NCBI RefSeq assembly: GCF_000826685.1
Contig: NZ_JROO01000020.1
Span: 1-64,000 of the forward strand
DNA: 64,000 nt
Source: Streptomonospora alba
GTDB lineage: Bacteria > Actinomycetota > Actinomycetes > Streptosporangiales > Streptosporangiaceae
Reading direction: 5' to 3'
In this document: one piece after another, positions 23,994 to 33,000 of the stretch
Layout: each line of letters starts with the position of its first letter
Position numbering within the stretch: position 1 is the first letter of the stretch
Program-made: the position numbers and the translations under genes
The notes under the pieces: model-generated
Databases searched by the model: none
What the model saw: only the letters and a program-made list of their open reading frames with translations
Told to the model about the DNA's origin: nothing

Positions 23994-25894
23994 ACGCTTC
24001 CGCTGTACTGCTCCCGCCCGAGGACCGCGAACTCTCCCCCTACACCGGCTGGACCCGCGCCCACTGGGTCGCCGTAGCCGAGCACCTGCTGCTGAGCGTC
24101 CGCCCCTACGCATCTCCGCGCCACGCCCGGATCGATCTCCCCGGACCCGCCAGTTCGAGCGGGCCCGACAGCGACGGCCTCGAAGGCTTCGCGCGCACCT
24201 TCCTGCTGGCCGGGTTCCTCGTCGCCGGCAACGGCGGCGACGACCCGCACGGGTTCCTCGACCGGTACCGCAGCGGGCTCGTCGCCGGAACCGACCCGGA
24301 GTCCCGGGAGCGCTGGCCCCGTCCCGACGAACTGGACCAGGCCAAGGTCGAGGCGGCCTCGATCGCCCTGGTGCTCATGCTGACCCGGCCCTGGCTGTGG
24401 GACCGGATGGACTCCCGGGAGCGCGGCCGGGTCCTGGACTGGATGTCGGCCGTGGTGGGGGAGAGCTACCCGCCGATCAACTGGGTGTGGTTCCAGATCG
24501 TCGTCGAGGAGTTCCTCCGGTCGGCGGGAGGCCGGTGGAGCCGCGCCGACATCGACGCCGGGCTGGCGGTACACGCCGGCCTGGCCCGGGGCGAAGGCTG
24601 GTACTCCGACGGCTCGGAACGCTCCTACGACTACTACTGCGGCTGGGCGCTGCACTTCTATCCGCTGCTGTGGGCCTCACTGGCGGCGGAGCCACCCGAC
24701 CGGGAGCTGATCGAGGGCTGGCGCCGGGACCTGGCACGCTTCCTGGAGGACTACATCGGCCTGATCGGCGCCGACGGTTCTCCGGTGCTCCAGGGCCGCA
24801 GCCTGATCTACCGCATGGCGGCGGCCGCCCCGCTGTGGATGGGGGCCTGGAGCGGTGCGACCACGCTCTCGCCCGGCCGTCTCCGCCGCGGCGCTTCGGG
24901 CATCCTGCGGCACTTCCACGACCACGGAGCCCTCGACGGCGGACTGCTGTCGATGGGCTGGCACGGCGCCTGGCCGGCGATGAAGCAGTCCTACTCGGGC
25001 GGCGGATCGCCCTACTGGGCGGCCAAGGGCTTCTTCGGCCTCATCCTGCCCGCAGACCACCCGGTGTGGACGGCCCGCGAGGAGCCCCTGCCTTCAGATG
25101 CGGAGGGCGTGCAGCGAGCCGTGCGCGCACCGGGCTGGATCCTCAGCGCCCCCTCCGGCGACGGCATCGCGCGGATCCTCAACCACGGCACCGACCACGC
25201 GCACGAGGGCGACGTGCGCACCGACTCCCCGCTGTACGCGCGCCTGGGCTACTCGTCGGCCACCGTCCCTCCGCTGGTGGGAAGCACGCTCGACGCCCCA
25301 CTGGACAACAGTGTGGCGGTCCTCGACGCCGACGGGCGGGCCACGCACCGCACCGGTTTCACCGCACTCGGGGTCTTCCACGGCGACGCGGTATCCACCG
25401 GCGGCTCGCGCTGGCGCGCGCACTGGATAGACGCGTCGACCGACACCGGCCGCGACCACGGGTCGGGCAGGCGGGGAACGGCGCGCCCGGGCCCGATTCT
25501 GGAAGTCTGGTCGGCGGTACGAGGCGCCGACGAGGTCCGCTTGGTGCGCGTCGGCGACGAGCCCGTTCCGGGAGGTCGCCGGCGGTGGCGGCTGCGCGTC
25601 GGAGGCTGGCCGGTACTCCGCGAGCGCGGACCGGGCTCCACGGTGGAGGCGCTGACCGGCCACTCGGGGCTGGTGTCGGGCACCGAGCACCTGGGCGACG
25701 TCGGCCCCTTGGCCGGCGAGACGGCGGTGCCCTGGGTCTGCGCCGATGTCGCACCCGGCGAGGTGCTCGCCTGCCTGGTGCGCCTGGGGACCGGGGCGGC
25801 GGACGCCCCGCGCCCGCGCGTAGGGCTCGACGAGGAGGGCGCGACGGTCACGTGGCCCGACGGCGCCGCGGCACGGATCGCCCTTCCCGGCTGA
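23990..25894 (+). CDS. DUF2264 protein (heparinase-like toroid)
   Basis: The 634-residue protein fits DUF2264: an N-terminal alpha/alpha-barrel part (YTGWTRAHWVAVAEHLLLSV; WVWFQIVVEEFLRSAGG; DGSERSYDYYCGWALHFYPL) and a C-terminal beta-rich part after about residue 370. No signal peptide is seen, so it acts inside the cell. The family has no firmly known reaction that I can name; the fold recalls unsaturated-uronidase and heparinase enzymes. Its ATG overlaps the preceding stop, tying it to the dehydrogenase, and the shared operator ties both to the GH43 and transporter genes. Confidence 0.75.
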   Translation: MNASAVLLPPEDRELSPYTGWTRAHWVAVAEHLLLSVRPYASPRHARIDLPGPASSSGPDSDGLEGFARTFLLAGFLVAGNGGDDPHGFLDRYRSGLVAGTDPESRERWPRPDELDQAKVEAASIALVLMLTRPWLWDRMDSRERGRVLDWMSAVVGESYPPINWVWFQIVVEEFLRSAGGRWSRADIDAGLAVHAGLARGEGWYSDGSERSYDYYCGWALHFYPLLWASLAAEPPDRELIEGWRRDLARFLEDYIGLIGADGSPVLQGRSLIYRMAAAAPLWMGAWSGATTLSPGRLRRGASGILRHFHDHGALDGGLLSMGWHGAWPAMKQSYSGGGSPYWAAKGFFGLILPADHPVWTAREEPLPSDAEGVQRAVRAPGWILSAPSGDGIARILNHGTDHAHEGDVRTDSPLYARLGYSSATVPPLVGSTLDAPLDNSVAVLDADGRATHRTGFTALGVFHGDAVSTGGSRWRAHWIDASTDTGRDHGSGRRGTARPGPILEVWSAVRGADEVRLVRVGDEPVPGGRRRWRLRVGGWPVLRERGPGSTVEALTGHSGLVSGTEHLGDVGPLAGETAVPWVCADVAPGEVLACLVRLGTGAADAPRPRVGLDEEGATVTWPDGAAARIALPG

Positions 25895-25926
25895 GAGCCG
25901 GACGCGGGGAGCACCCGCAGCCGGAT

Positions 25927-25998
25927 GAATCCGCAGGTCGCCGTGTCGCCGTGTCGACATGGCGGCCTGGCGACGAATCCGCACGGCGACGTATCGGC
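25927..25998. repeat. Array of degenerate 8-bp units, copy 4 (longest)
   Basis: Nine consecutive octamers without phase change: GAATCCGC, AGGTCGCC, GTGTCGCC, GTGTCGAC, ATGGCGGC, CTGGCGAC, GAATCCGC, ACGGCGAC, GTATCGGC. GAATCCGC recurs exactly six units apart. It lies between the DUF2264 gene and the yciI-type gene. Confidence 0.7.
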
Positions 25999-26116
25999 GG
26001 GCGGCGGGTAAAAATCGCGGGCGGATTCCGGGCGCTGTGTCGATCCGGGGGCATCCTGTGCGTGTAGGGGGTGAGAGGCCGGAACCGTTCCGGCCGCGGA
26101 CCCGAGGAGGAGCACC

Positions 26117-26470
26117 ATGGCTCACTACCTGCTCAGCATCTACCAGCCCGACGGCCCCGCCCCCGACGCCGAGGCCCTCGACCCGATCATGCGCGACGTG
26201 GAAGCGGTCAACGAGGAGATGCGCGACGCGGGCGCCTGGGTGTTCGCCGCCGGGCTGCACGAGCCCGCCACCGCCACCGTGGTGCGCGCCCGAGGCGACG
26301 ACGTTGGCATGACCGACGGGCCCTACCTGGAAGGCAAGGAGCACATCGGCGGATTCACCGTCGTCGAAGCCGAGGACCTGGACGCCGCGCTGGAGTGGGG
26401 ACGCAAGCTCTCCCGCGCCACCACCCTGCCGATCGAGGTTCGGCCCATGGAGGGCGGAAGCTGCGGGTGA
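26117..26470 (+). CDS. YciI / DGPF-family protein
   Basis: The 117-residue protein has the YciI-like ferredoxin fold and the motif [20 protein letters not shown], a version of the DGPF signature. Such genes are almost always next to an ECF42-type sigma factor, as here, and are thought to work with it; the biochemical role is unknown. The ATG follows GAGGAGGAGCACC. The stop overlaps the GTG of the sigma factor. Confidence 0.88.
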   Translation: MAHYLLSIYQPDGPAPDAEALDPIMRDVEAVNEEMRDAGAWVFAAGLHEPATATVVRARGDDVGMTDGPYLEGKEHIGGFTVVEAEDLDAALEWGRKLSRATTLPIEVRPMEGGSCG

Positions 26471-27702
26471 GCGACAACCCGACCGCGGTTTCCTCGGCGG
26501 AGGTCGAACGCGTCTTCCGCGAGGAGCACGCCCGCGCCGTGGCCGTCCTGGTCCGCCGCTTCGGTGACATCGACCTCGCCGAGGAGGCGGTCCAGGAGGC
26601 CTTCACCGCCGCGCTGCGGCGCTGGCCCCACGACGGGCCGCCGCCGCGGCCGGCCGGCTGGATCCTCACCACCGCCCGCAACCGCGCCGTCGACCGGTTG
26701 CGCCGCGAAGCGGTGCGCGAACATCGGCACGCCCAGGCGGCCCTGCTGCACGACGCCGGCGGACCGGCCGAGGAGGGCCCCGTGCACGACGACAGGCTGC
26801 GCCTGGTCTTCACCTGCTGCCACCCCGCTCTTTCGCCCCAGGCCCGCGTCGCGCTGGCGCTGCGGCTGCTGGGCGGGCTGACCACCGCCGAGATCGCCCG
26901 CGCCTTCGTGGTGCCCGAGCCCACCATGGCCCAGCGCCTGGTGCGGGCCAAGAAGAAGATCCGCGACGCGCGCATCCCCTACCGGGTCCCGCAGGACGCC
27001 GACCTGCCCGGCCGGCTGCGCTACGTGCTGGCCGTGGTCTACCTCGTCTTCAACGAGGGCTACGCGGCCCACTCGGGAGAGGACCTCGTCCGCGCGGACC
27101 TCTGCGCCGAGGCCGTGCGGCTGGGCCGACTGCTGGCCGAGCTGATGCCCGACGAACCCGAGGTGTGGGGACTGCTGGCGCTGATGCTGCTGAGCGAGTC
27201 CCGCCGGCCCGCGCGCACCGGCCCCGACGGCGCGCTGGTCCCGCTGGCCGAACAGGATCGGCAGCGGTGGGACCGCTCCCTCATCGCCGAGGGGCAGGAG
27301 CTTGTACGCCGCTGCCTTCGCCGCAACACTCCCGGTCCTTACCAACTCCAGGCTGCGATCAACGCCGTCCACAGCGACGCCCCGACAGCGGCCGACACCG
27401 ACTGGGCGCAGATCGTCCGGCTCTACGACCGGCTCTACGCGCTGGACCCGACGCCGATCGTGGCCCTGAACCGCGCTGTCGCGGTGGCCGAGACGCGCGG
27501 CCCGGCCGCGGCGCTCGCCATCGTCGACGAACTCGATCTCGCCGCCCACCACATCCTCCACGCGGTGCGCGCCGACCTCCTGCGCCGCCTCGGCCGCCCC
27601 GCCGAGGCCGCGGCGGCCTACGCCGAGGCGCGCTCGCGCACAGGCAACGCCGCCGAACGGGCGTTCCTCCAGCAACGAAGCGCCACGCTGCCACGAGGTT
27701 GA
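26467..27702 (+). CDS. ECF42-type RNA polymerase sigma factor with C-terminal TPR-like extension
   Basis: The 411-residue protein has sigma region 2 ([19 protein letters not shown], then [15 protein letters not shown]) and region 4 ([20 protein letters not shown]) in its first 180 residues, and a long helical extension (about 200-405; [20 protein letters not shown]) typical of ECF42. In this group the extension, not a separate anti-sigma factor, is thought to control activity. The GTG start overlaps the yciI stop (GTGA). Confidence 0.9.
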   Translation: MSDNPTAVSSAEVERVFREEHARAVAVLVRRFGDIDLAEEAVQEAFTAALRRWPHDGPPPRPAGWILTTARNRAVDRLRREAVREHRHAQAALLHDAGGPAEEGPVHDDRLRLVFTCCHPALSPQARVALALRLLGGLTTAEIARAFVVPEPTMAQRLVRAKKKIRDARIPYRVPQDADLPGRLRYVLAVVYLVFNEGYAAHSGEDLVRADLCAEAVRLGRLLAELMPDEPEVWGLLALMLLSESRRPARTGPDGALVPLAEQDRQRWDRSLIAEGQELVRRCLRRNTPGPYQLQAAINAVHSDAPTAADTDWAQIVRLYDRLYALDPTPIVALNRAVAVAETRGPAAALAIVDELDLAAHHILHAVRADLLRRLGRPAEAAAAYAEARSRTGNAAERAFLQQRSATLPRG

Positions 27703-27737
27703 CAGCCCTCGGCCGACGCGGGCATCCCCGCTCCCGG

Positions 27738-27769
27738 GTGACGCCATGGCGACATGGCGACCTCTCGCT
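27738..27769. repeat. Array of degenerate 8-bp units, copy 5
   Basis: GTGACGCC, ATGGCGAC, ATGGCGAC, CTCTCGCT in one phase, between the convergent sigma-factor and VOC genes. It includes two identical neighbouring copies of ATGGCGAC. Confidence 0.5.
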
Positions 27770-27814
27770 TTTGCGGCCGAAGCCGTCCGGACCCGTCGGC
27801 GGCGGCACGTCGGC

Positions 27815-28177
27815 CTAGGGTTCCCCTCCCGCGCGGAAATGCGGGTTCTCGATCAGTCCCAGAACGCTGCCCTGGGGATCGAGCACGGTCGCGACGCGGA
27901 TCCCCCCGCCCACCTCCCGTACGCCGCTTCTCGACGCGGCCCCCTGCGCCAGGAGCCCGGACAGCGCCGTGTCGACGTCGGCGACGCCCCAGTAGGTGAC
28001 GGGATGCCGGCCGAGCAGTTCCACCGGTTGGAGTGCGAGTTCGTAGCCCCCGACGTCGAAGCCGACGTAGTAGTCCTCGCTGAAGTAGGGGCCGCGTCCC
28101 AGAACGCCGGTGTACCACCGCGTCGATGCGGCCAGATCGGCGGCCGGGTATACGATCGTGCGCAGTCCGAGGAACAA
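27815..28177 (-). CDS. VOC (glyoxalase/bleomycin-resistance fold) protein
   Basis: From a TTG at 28177, preceded by GGAGGCCGCC, the frame gives 120 residues, the usual single-domain VOC length. LRTIVYPAADLAASTRWYTG and YWGVADVDTALSGLLAQGA, then GIRVATVLDPQGSVLGLIEN are the two halves of the fold. Upstream sequence in the same frame is Arg-rich and unlike the family. Function is not predictable from sequence. Confidence 0.75.
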   Translation of the reverse strand: MFLGLRTIVYPAADLAASTRWYTGVLGRGPYFSEDYYVGFDVGGYELALQPVELLGRHPVTYWGVADVDTALSGLLAQGAASRSGVREVGGGIRVATVLDPQGSVLGLIENPHFRAGGEP

Positions 28178-28603
28178 GGCGGCCTCCAAGCCGGGTCGGC
28201 ATACGGACTCGATCCTGGCCCATCCGCCCTGCCGCCGGCGCGGAGGAACACGGCCGGTGGCGGCCACCCGATGCGGCCGGCGCCCGCGCACCCCACCGCC
28301 TCTCCGCCGCGCGGCCGTGCGGATCCGGGCCTTCTGCCCGGCCACCGGCCCCGCCCCGTCACGGCCGTCCGGGGCGGTCCTCAGTCGGCGGGCCCCACCG
28401 CCTTCCGGTCGGACACGCCCGTCTCCAGCGCCGGCACGTGCCGGGCGGCGGCGATCGCCGACATCTCGACCGGGCGACATGACGGCACGTCGACACGGGG
28501 ACACGGCTCGGGGCCGGCGGCACGAGCCGAACCCGCGAACGCGAACGCGGCGGCCATGTCGACGAGCACGGAAGCTTCGATGCAGAAGGGAACGGCCGAC
28601 CGC
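28178..28603. other. Intergenic stretch with no convincing gene
   Basis: Only low-complexity Arg/Pro/Ala frames are seen between the VOC gene and the ATPase relic, which point away from each other. An 8-bp-unit array lies at 28455-28502. No clear promoter was recognised. Confidence 0.45.
28455..28502. repeat. Array of degenerate 8-bp units, copy 6
   Basis: Six octamers in phase: TCGCCGAC, ATCTCGAC, CGGGCGAC, ATGACGGC, ACGTCGAC, ACGGGGAC. Confidence 0.5.
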
Positions 28604-29157
28604 ATGGCCACCGGCTCCGAGCAGCAGAGATACGTCGTCATCACGGGAGGGCCTGGCTCGGGAAAAGCGCGCTGATCGAACGGCTCGCCGCGATGGGCTA
28701 CGCCTCGTCGCCCGAGACGGGGCGCGCCGTCATCCGCGACCAGGCCGCCGTCGGCGGGCGGGCCCTGCCCTGGATCGACCCGGACCTGTTCGCCGAGGTG
28801 ATGCTGTCCTGGGAGATGCGCGCCCACGGCCGCGCCGCCGAGCGCGGGGCGAGCGTGTTCTTCGACCGCGGCGTCGTCGACGTCGTCGGCTACCTGCGGG
28901 TGGAGGGCCGCCCGGTACCGGAGCACGTCCACGCGGCCGCTCGCCGGTTCCGCTACGACCGCACGGTCTTCATCGCCCCGCCGTGGCCGGAGATCTACCG
29001 CACCGACACGGAACGCAAGCAGTCCTTCGCCCGAGCCGAGCGCACCCACGCAGCGATGGTGGCCGCCTACACCGACTGCGGCTACGACCTGGTCGACCTC
29101 CCGCGAGCATCGGTGGCCGAGCGTGCCCGCTTCGTCGCCGCACGGATGGGCGGGTGA
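28604..29157 (+). pseudogene. Frameshifted AAA_28-type ATPase
   Basis: From ATG 28604 the frame reads RYVVITGGPGSGK and then stops (AR, stop) at about 28673. The remainder of the Walker A and the whole protein continue in the next frame (LIERLAAMGYASSPETGRAV to RARFVAARMGG, ending 29157). Adding one base to the GGGAAAA run restores GPGSGKS and about 184 residues, the normal length of these predicted P-loop kinases. The rest is well preserved, so a recent mutation or a homopolymer error is likely. Confidence 0.65.
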
Positions 29158-29202
29158 CCTCGGACCCTGGCGTATGCGGGGATGGGGAATACGCTGTGGG
29201 CC

Positions 29203-29625
29203 ATGACAAGGCCGGGAACGAGACGCATGCGGTACGGGATAGCGACGATGGCCGTTGCCGCCTTGGCGGTGACGGCAGCGAGCGGATGTACAGCGGAGCA
29301 GCGGAGCAACCTCTTCGGCGGCATCGCGGCCGAGGGGCTGCGCGTGGCGGCCGAGGAGGCGTTCGCCTCGGCGGGGTTCCCCATCGAGGGGCAGCTGGAC
29401 TGCCAGGTCGAGGAATCCGACAGCTCCCAGGTCACGGCGGACTGCAGTGGGACCACCCAGCAGGGCGCCGACGTCGACTTCAACGGCAGGTTCGACTCCT
29501 CGGACACCAATTTCACCGACGGAGTCGACGGCCAGTTCACCGGAAAGGTCCAAGGCGAGACGGTGTTCAGCACGGACTGCCTCGGCTGTGGCGGAGGCAA
29601 CGGAGGCGGCGGGGGCGGCGGATGA
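29203..29625 (+). CDS. Putative small lipoprotein
   Basis: About 140 residues with a basic start (MTRPGTRRMRYG), a hydrophobic stretch and a possible lipobox (TAASGC). The mature part has paired Cys (QLDCQVEE and VTADCSG; FSTDCLGCGGG) and ends in a Gly-rich tail. It vaguely resembles DUF4333-type cell-surface proteins but I cannot assign it. Starts at 29182 and 29227 are alternatives. Confidence 0.5.
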   Translation: MTRPGTRRMRYGIATMAVAALAVTAASGCTAEQRSNLFGGIAAEGLRVAAEEAFASAGFPIEGQLDCQVEESDSSQVTADCSGTTQQGADVDFNGRFDSSDTNFTDGVDGQFTGKVQGETVFSTDCLGCGGGNGGGGGGG

Positions 29626-29644
29626 CCGGCGCAGCGCCCGCCGG

Positions 29645-29684
29645 ATAGCGCCCTGTCGCCGTAACCGCACGTCGACCTGTCGAC
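29645..29684. repeat. Array of degenerate 8-bp units, copy 7
   Basis: Five octamers in phase: ATAGCGCC, CTGTCGCC, GTAACCGC, ACGTCGAC, CTGTCGAC, in the gap between the lipoprotein gene and the MerR-type promoter. Confidence 0.55.
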
Positions 29685-29716
29685 AACGGCCCCGCGGGTT
29701 CAGCGCCTCCGCGGGA

Positions 29717-29747
29717 TTGACCTCAAGTCAAGTCGAGGTCGTAGCTT
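29717..29747 (+). promoter_or_regulatory. MerR/SoxR-type promoter with 19-bp spacer
   Basis: TTGACC (29717-29722) and TAGCTT (29742-29747) are separated by 19 bases, the long spacing used by MerR-family activators. The spacer holds CCTCAAGTCAAGTCGAGG, an 18-bp near-palindrome close to SoxR sites. The ATG is only seven bases past the -10, so the message would be leaderless. No MerR gene is in the window. Confidence 0.65.
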
Positions 29748-29754
29748 CGGGCGT

Positions 29755-30198
29755 ATGGACACGTTCGAGAGCACGACCGCCACCGACGAGGATGAGCAGG
29801 CGATCCGGAAGGTCGTGGCGCGGGCACAGGAATCGCAGAGCAATCCGGAGGCTCTGCTCGCCCTGCACACGCCGGAGGCCGTGATCGTGAACCTGGCCGG
29901 GCGCCGTGTCCTGGGGCGCGAGGCGTTCGGGGAGGCGATGGCCGCCGCCCTCGCCTCCCCGCTCAGCGACGTCCTGACCACTCTGGAGGTGGTCGATGTC
30001 CGCCTCGTGACTCCCGATGCGGCCGTCGTCAGCTGCACCAAGACGGTCCACGACGGCCGCGGCGACGGCGACGCGCAGGCGGTGCTGCCGTCGCAGGGCG
30101 CGCTCACCTACGTGATGCGCAAGGACGACGGATCCTGGCGCATCGCTCTCGCGCAGACCACGCCGACGCTCGCGGCACCGGCCACCGGCGACGAGTGA
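29755..30198 (+). CDS. SnoaL/DUF4440-like (SgcJ-type) protein
   Basis: The 147-residue protein has the cone-like NTF2 fold: an N-terminal helix (EDEQAIRKVVARAQESQSNP), then ALLALHTPEAVIVNLAGRRV and the closing strands ALTYVMRKDDGSWRIALAQ. The family includes ketosteroid-isomerase-like enzymes and many proteins of unknown role. The start ATG lies almost at the predicted transcription start. The MerR-type promoter suggests induction by a redox-active or toxic compound. Confidence 0.75.
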   Translation: MDTFESTTATDEDEQAIRKVVARAQESQSNPEALLALHTPEAVIVNLAGRRVLGREAFGEAMAAALASPLSDVLTTLEVVDVRLVTPDAAVVSCTKTVHDGRGDGDAQAVLPSQGALTYVMRKDDGSWRIALAQTTPTLAAPATGDE

Positions 30199-30420
30199 CG
30201 CCGCAACCGCCCCGGCCGGCTCGCGGGGGCCGCCTCGGACCGCTCGGGTCGCACGCCCAACGGCCGATCGGCGGCCGCGGTCCTCTGCTCATGCCCGTCC
30301 CCGCAGCGCTTCCGGCGGGCTACTGCACCGGTTAAGGTCAACGAGCGCGCTTCGCAACGACAGGACGTTCCCAGCCGCGATCCCGCTCCCGCCCGCCCCC
30401 CGAGTGCAAGGAGCCCGCTC

Positions 30421-31278
30421 ATGGTCGACGACCCCACCCCCGCCGCACCCCCACCGCCGCCCGGGGTCGACACCACCGTGCCCAGCGTCGCACGGCTCTA
30501 CGACTACGCGCTGGGCGGCAAGAACAACTACGCCACCGACCGCGAGGCGGCCGAGCGCATGCTGGCCGTCCTGCCCGAAGCGCGCCTGCTCGCCTATGCC
30601 AACCGCGCCTTCCTCGGCCGCACCGTCGATTTCATGTGCGAACTGGGAATCGACCAGTTCCTGGACATCGGGGCCGGACTGCCGGCGCAGAACCCCGTCC
30701 ACGGGGTAGCCCGGCGGCACCATCCCGAGGCCCGCGTGGTCTATGTCGACAACGATCCGGTGGTGCGCGTGCACGCCGAGGCGCTCCTGGCCGACCGATC
30801 CGACATCACCGGCGTCGTCCAGGCCGACATGCGCGACCCGGGGGCGGTTTTCGCCCACCCGGAGGTGACCGCCCGATTGGACCTCTCCCGCCCCGCCGGT
30901 GTCCTGCTGGTCGCGATGCTGCACGTCCTCAATGACGACCAGCAGCCCTTCGCCCTGGTGCGGCGCTACCTCGACCACCTGCCCGCCGGCTCGCTGGTGG
31001 CCATCAGCCACGCCGAGAACGACACCCACCCCGAGCGGGCGCGGTTCCTGGAGCAGTCTTACCGATCGACCAGTGCGTCCGGCCAGATCCGCTCCCGAGC
31101 CGAGATCCGCCGCTTCTTCGACGACATGACGCTACTGGAGCCCGGCCTGGTACACGTGGGCGACTGGCGCCCGCGCGCCGACGAACCGTACTACGCCCCC
31201 GAGCAGGCGTGGATCCTCGGCGGTCTGGGGCGCTGGGAGGGACCCGCCGCAACCTCCGGCTCCGACGGCACGCGCTGA
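30421..31278 (+). CDS. SAM-dependent methyltransferase, DUF574 (PF04672) type
   Basis: The 285-residue protein has the family signature near the N-terminus (VARLYDYALGGKNNYATDRE) and SAM motif I in FLDIGAGLPAQNPVH, with VVYVDNDPVVRVHAEALL following. These methyltransferases are abundant in filamentous actinobacteria; substrates are unknown. The ATG follows AAGGAGCCCGCTC. It is a single-gene unit as far as can be seen. Confidence 0.88.
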   Translation: MVDDPTPAAPPPPPGVDTTVPSVARLYDYALGGKNNYATDREAAERMLAVLPEARLLAYANRAFLGRTVDFMCELGIDQFLDIGAGLPAQNPVHGVARRHHPEARVVYVDNDPVVRVHAEALLADRSDITGVVQADMRDPGAVFAHPEVTARLDLSRPAGVLLVAMLHVLNDDQQPFALVRRYLDHLPAGSLVAISHAENDTHPERARFLEQSYRSTSASGQIRSRAEIRRFFDDMTLLEPGLVHVGDWRPRADEPYYAPEQAWILGGLGRWEGPAATSGSDGTR

Positions 31279-31743
31279 CCCCCGGGTCACCCCTGGATCC
31301 GGACCGCTCCGACAGAGAGGTTCGCGCGCAGCCGGAGCCGGTCACCATGGTGATTCGCACGCATGGCGACGAAGAGACACGGCGGCCGCGGCATTCGCGG
31401 CGAGCCCCTTCTGAGGCTTGGACCGGCGGGATGCGCGTTCGCCGCACCGGTTCGACGCAGCGGTGGCGAGTTTGCCGCGCGCACGTCTGCCCTCGTCGAT
31501 GCGATCGGGTCCGCGTCAGCGGCGGATGCCGCCGTAGGGCAGGAGACGAAGTTCCGCCGGCGACCGGCCGCCGTGCAGGAACCCGCTTCCCCCGAGGATG
31601 CGGGTACCCCGGGGCGGGAGTCCCTATCGAACCGTCGGCGAGGGGACGCCGGCAGCGTCGCGGCAGCCGAGCAGCCGAAGAGTCCGCCCAAGGCCCATCA
31701 CCACCGACCACATACGGGCCCCGCAAACGGTTATGCGAAAGGA
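31279..31743. other. Intergenic stretch with repeat array, no gene seen
   Basis: This 465-base gap has open frames on both strands, but they are Arg/Ala/Pro-rich with no domain. An 8-bp-unit array begins at 31339. The FUSC promoter should lie near the right end but I see no clear -35/-10 pair. Confidence 0.45.
31339..31386. repeat. Array of degenerate 8-bp units, copy 8
   Basis: Six units in phase: CGGTCACC, ATGGTGAT, TCGCACGC, ATGGCGAC, GAAGAGAC, ACGGCGGC. It is more degenerate than the others. Confidence 0.45.
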
Positions 31744-33000
31744 ATGGAGCGATCTCACCCGAAGAGACACCCCCGGGACCACCCCTCGAACCGGTCGGGT
31801 CGGCAGCCGGCTCCGCCGGGGCGGTGGTCACGGCTCCGACAGTGGCTGCAGCGGGCCCGTTCCGACGGCCATGAACGGCATACGCTGCTGCTCGTCGGCA
31901 AAAGCACCCTTGCGGCCACCGCCGCCTGGGCCATCGCCTACTCGCTGCTCGATGCCGAGGCGCCGGCGTTCGCGCCCTTCTCAGCTGTGCTGATGATGCA
32001 GGTCACCCTTTACCAGTCGATGGCCCAGGCGCTGCGCTACCTCGCCGCGGTGGCCGCAGGAGTCGCGCTCCAAGGAGTGATCGGCTTCATCGCCGGATCC
32101 GACCTGGTGACGTTCGCGCTGGTTGCGCTGATCGCACTGGCGATCGGCCGGTGGCCGCGGTTGGGAGCACAAGGCACGCAAGTGGCCACCGCGGCCTTCT
32201 TCGCCTTCTCCACCTACATCGCCGCGTCCTCGACGCTGGAGCGCGCCACCGAACTCGGGCAGATCCTGGTTCTGGTGGGGATCGGGTGCACGGTCGGGGT
32301 GGTCGTCAACCTGCTGGTGATTCCCCCGATGCGCTTCCGCAGCGCCGAGTACGGGGTTCGCGCTCTGGCCCACTCCATGTGCGAACTGCTCTCCGACATT
32401 CATCCCGTCCTGCGCGAAGGCGAGCTGGAACCGGAGCGGACCCGCCGGTGGGCTGAGCGCGCGAGCCGCCTGGGGACGATGGTGACTCAGGCACGCAGCG
32501 CCCTACGCGTGGGGGAGGAGAGCGTCCGCTACAACCCCCTGCGCCTGCTCCGACGCCACCGTAGACGCTCCTTCGCCGGATACTCCGAGCTGGTGAACGC
32601 GTTGGAGCGGGTGACGCACCAACTCGCCTCGGTGACCCGCACGCTCGACCTGGCCGTGCAGGCCCCCGATCAGGGGCCGAACGACGAGGAGTTCCTCACC
32701 CTCTACGCGGACTTCCTGGCCTCCCTCGCCGAGATCACCGAGCAGCTCGGTGTCGTCGACGAGGACCGGCTCGTCTCACAGTCTCAGGAGCTGTGCTCTC
32801 TGGCCGAGCAGGCCGCCGGCTATGCCGATCGCCTCTCGGGTGGCTCCTGGGGTATCGATATCTTCCGTACCGAACCGGAAAGTCCCTACGGCACTCTGCT
32901 CATCGAGGCAGCGCGGCTTCAACAGGAGTTCCAGCACACCTGCGACCTGCTGCAACGCGCCGCCGATCGCCGGGACTCCTCGCGGCCGACTCGCATGTGA
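31744..33000 (+). CDS. FUSC / aromatic acid exporter family membrane protein
   Basis: The 418-residue protein has a basic cytoplasmic start, about six membrane segments in its first half (TLAATAAWAIAYSLL; FSAVLMMQVTLYQSMAQALR; ALVALIALAIG; LVLVGIGCTVGVVVNLLVIP) and a long cytoplasmic helical part (about 205-418). This matches ArAE/FUSC exporters of aromatic acids. The ATG at 31744 has a close GAAAGGA; earlier in-frame starts run through the repeat region. It precedes a set of GAF-ANTAR regulators. Confidence 0.78.
   Translation: MERSHPKRHPRDHPSNRSGRQPAPPGRWSRLRQWLQRARSDGHERHTLLLVGKSTLAATAAWAIAYSLLDAEAPAFAPFSAVLMMQVTLYQSMAQALRYLAAVAAGVALQGVIGFIAGSDLVTFALVALIALAIGRWPRLGAQGTQVATAAFFAFSTYIAASSTLERATELGQILVLVGIGCTVGVVVNLLVIPPMRFRSAEYGVRALAHSMCELLSDIHPVLREGELEPERTRRWAERASRLGTMVTQARSALRVGEESVRYNPLRLLRRHRRRSFAGYSELVNALERVTHQLASVTRTLDLAVQAPDQGPNDEEFLTLYADFLASLAEITEQLGVVDEDRLVSQSQELCSLAEQAAGYADRLSGGSWGIDIFRTEPESPYGTLLIEAARLQQEFQHTCDLLQRAADRRDSSRPTRM

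Noticed and set aside
25927-25998. 8-bp-unit array considered as a CRISPR array
   Set aside because: Units are far too short, contiguous and without unique spacers, and no cas gene is present.
26323-27747. Minus-strand 474-codon frame opposite the ECF42 gene
   Set aside because: It covers two clear plus-strand genes and has shadow-like composition.
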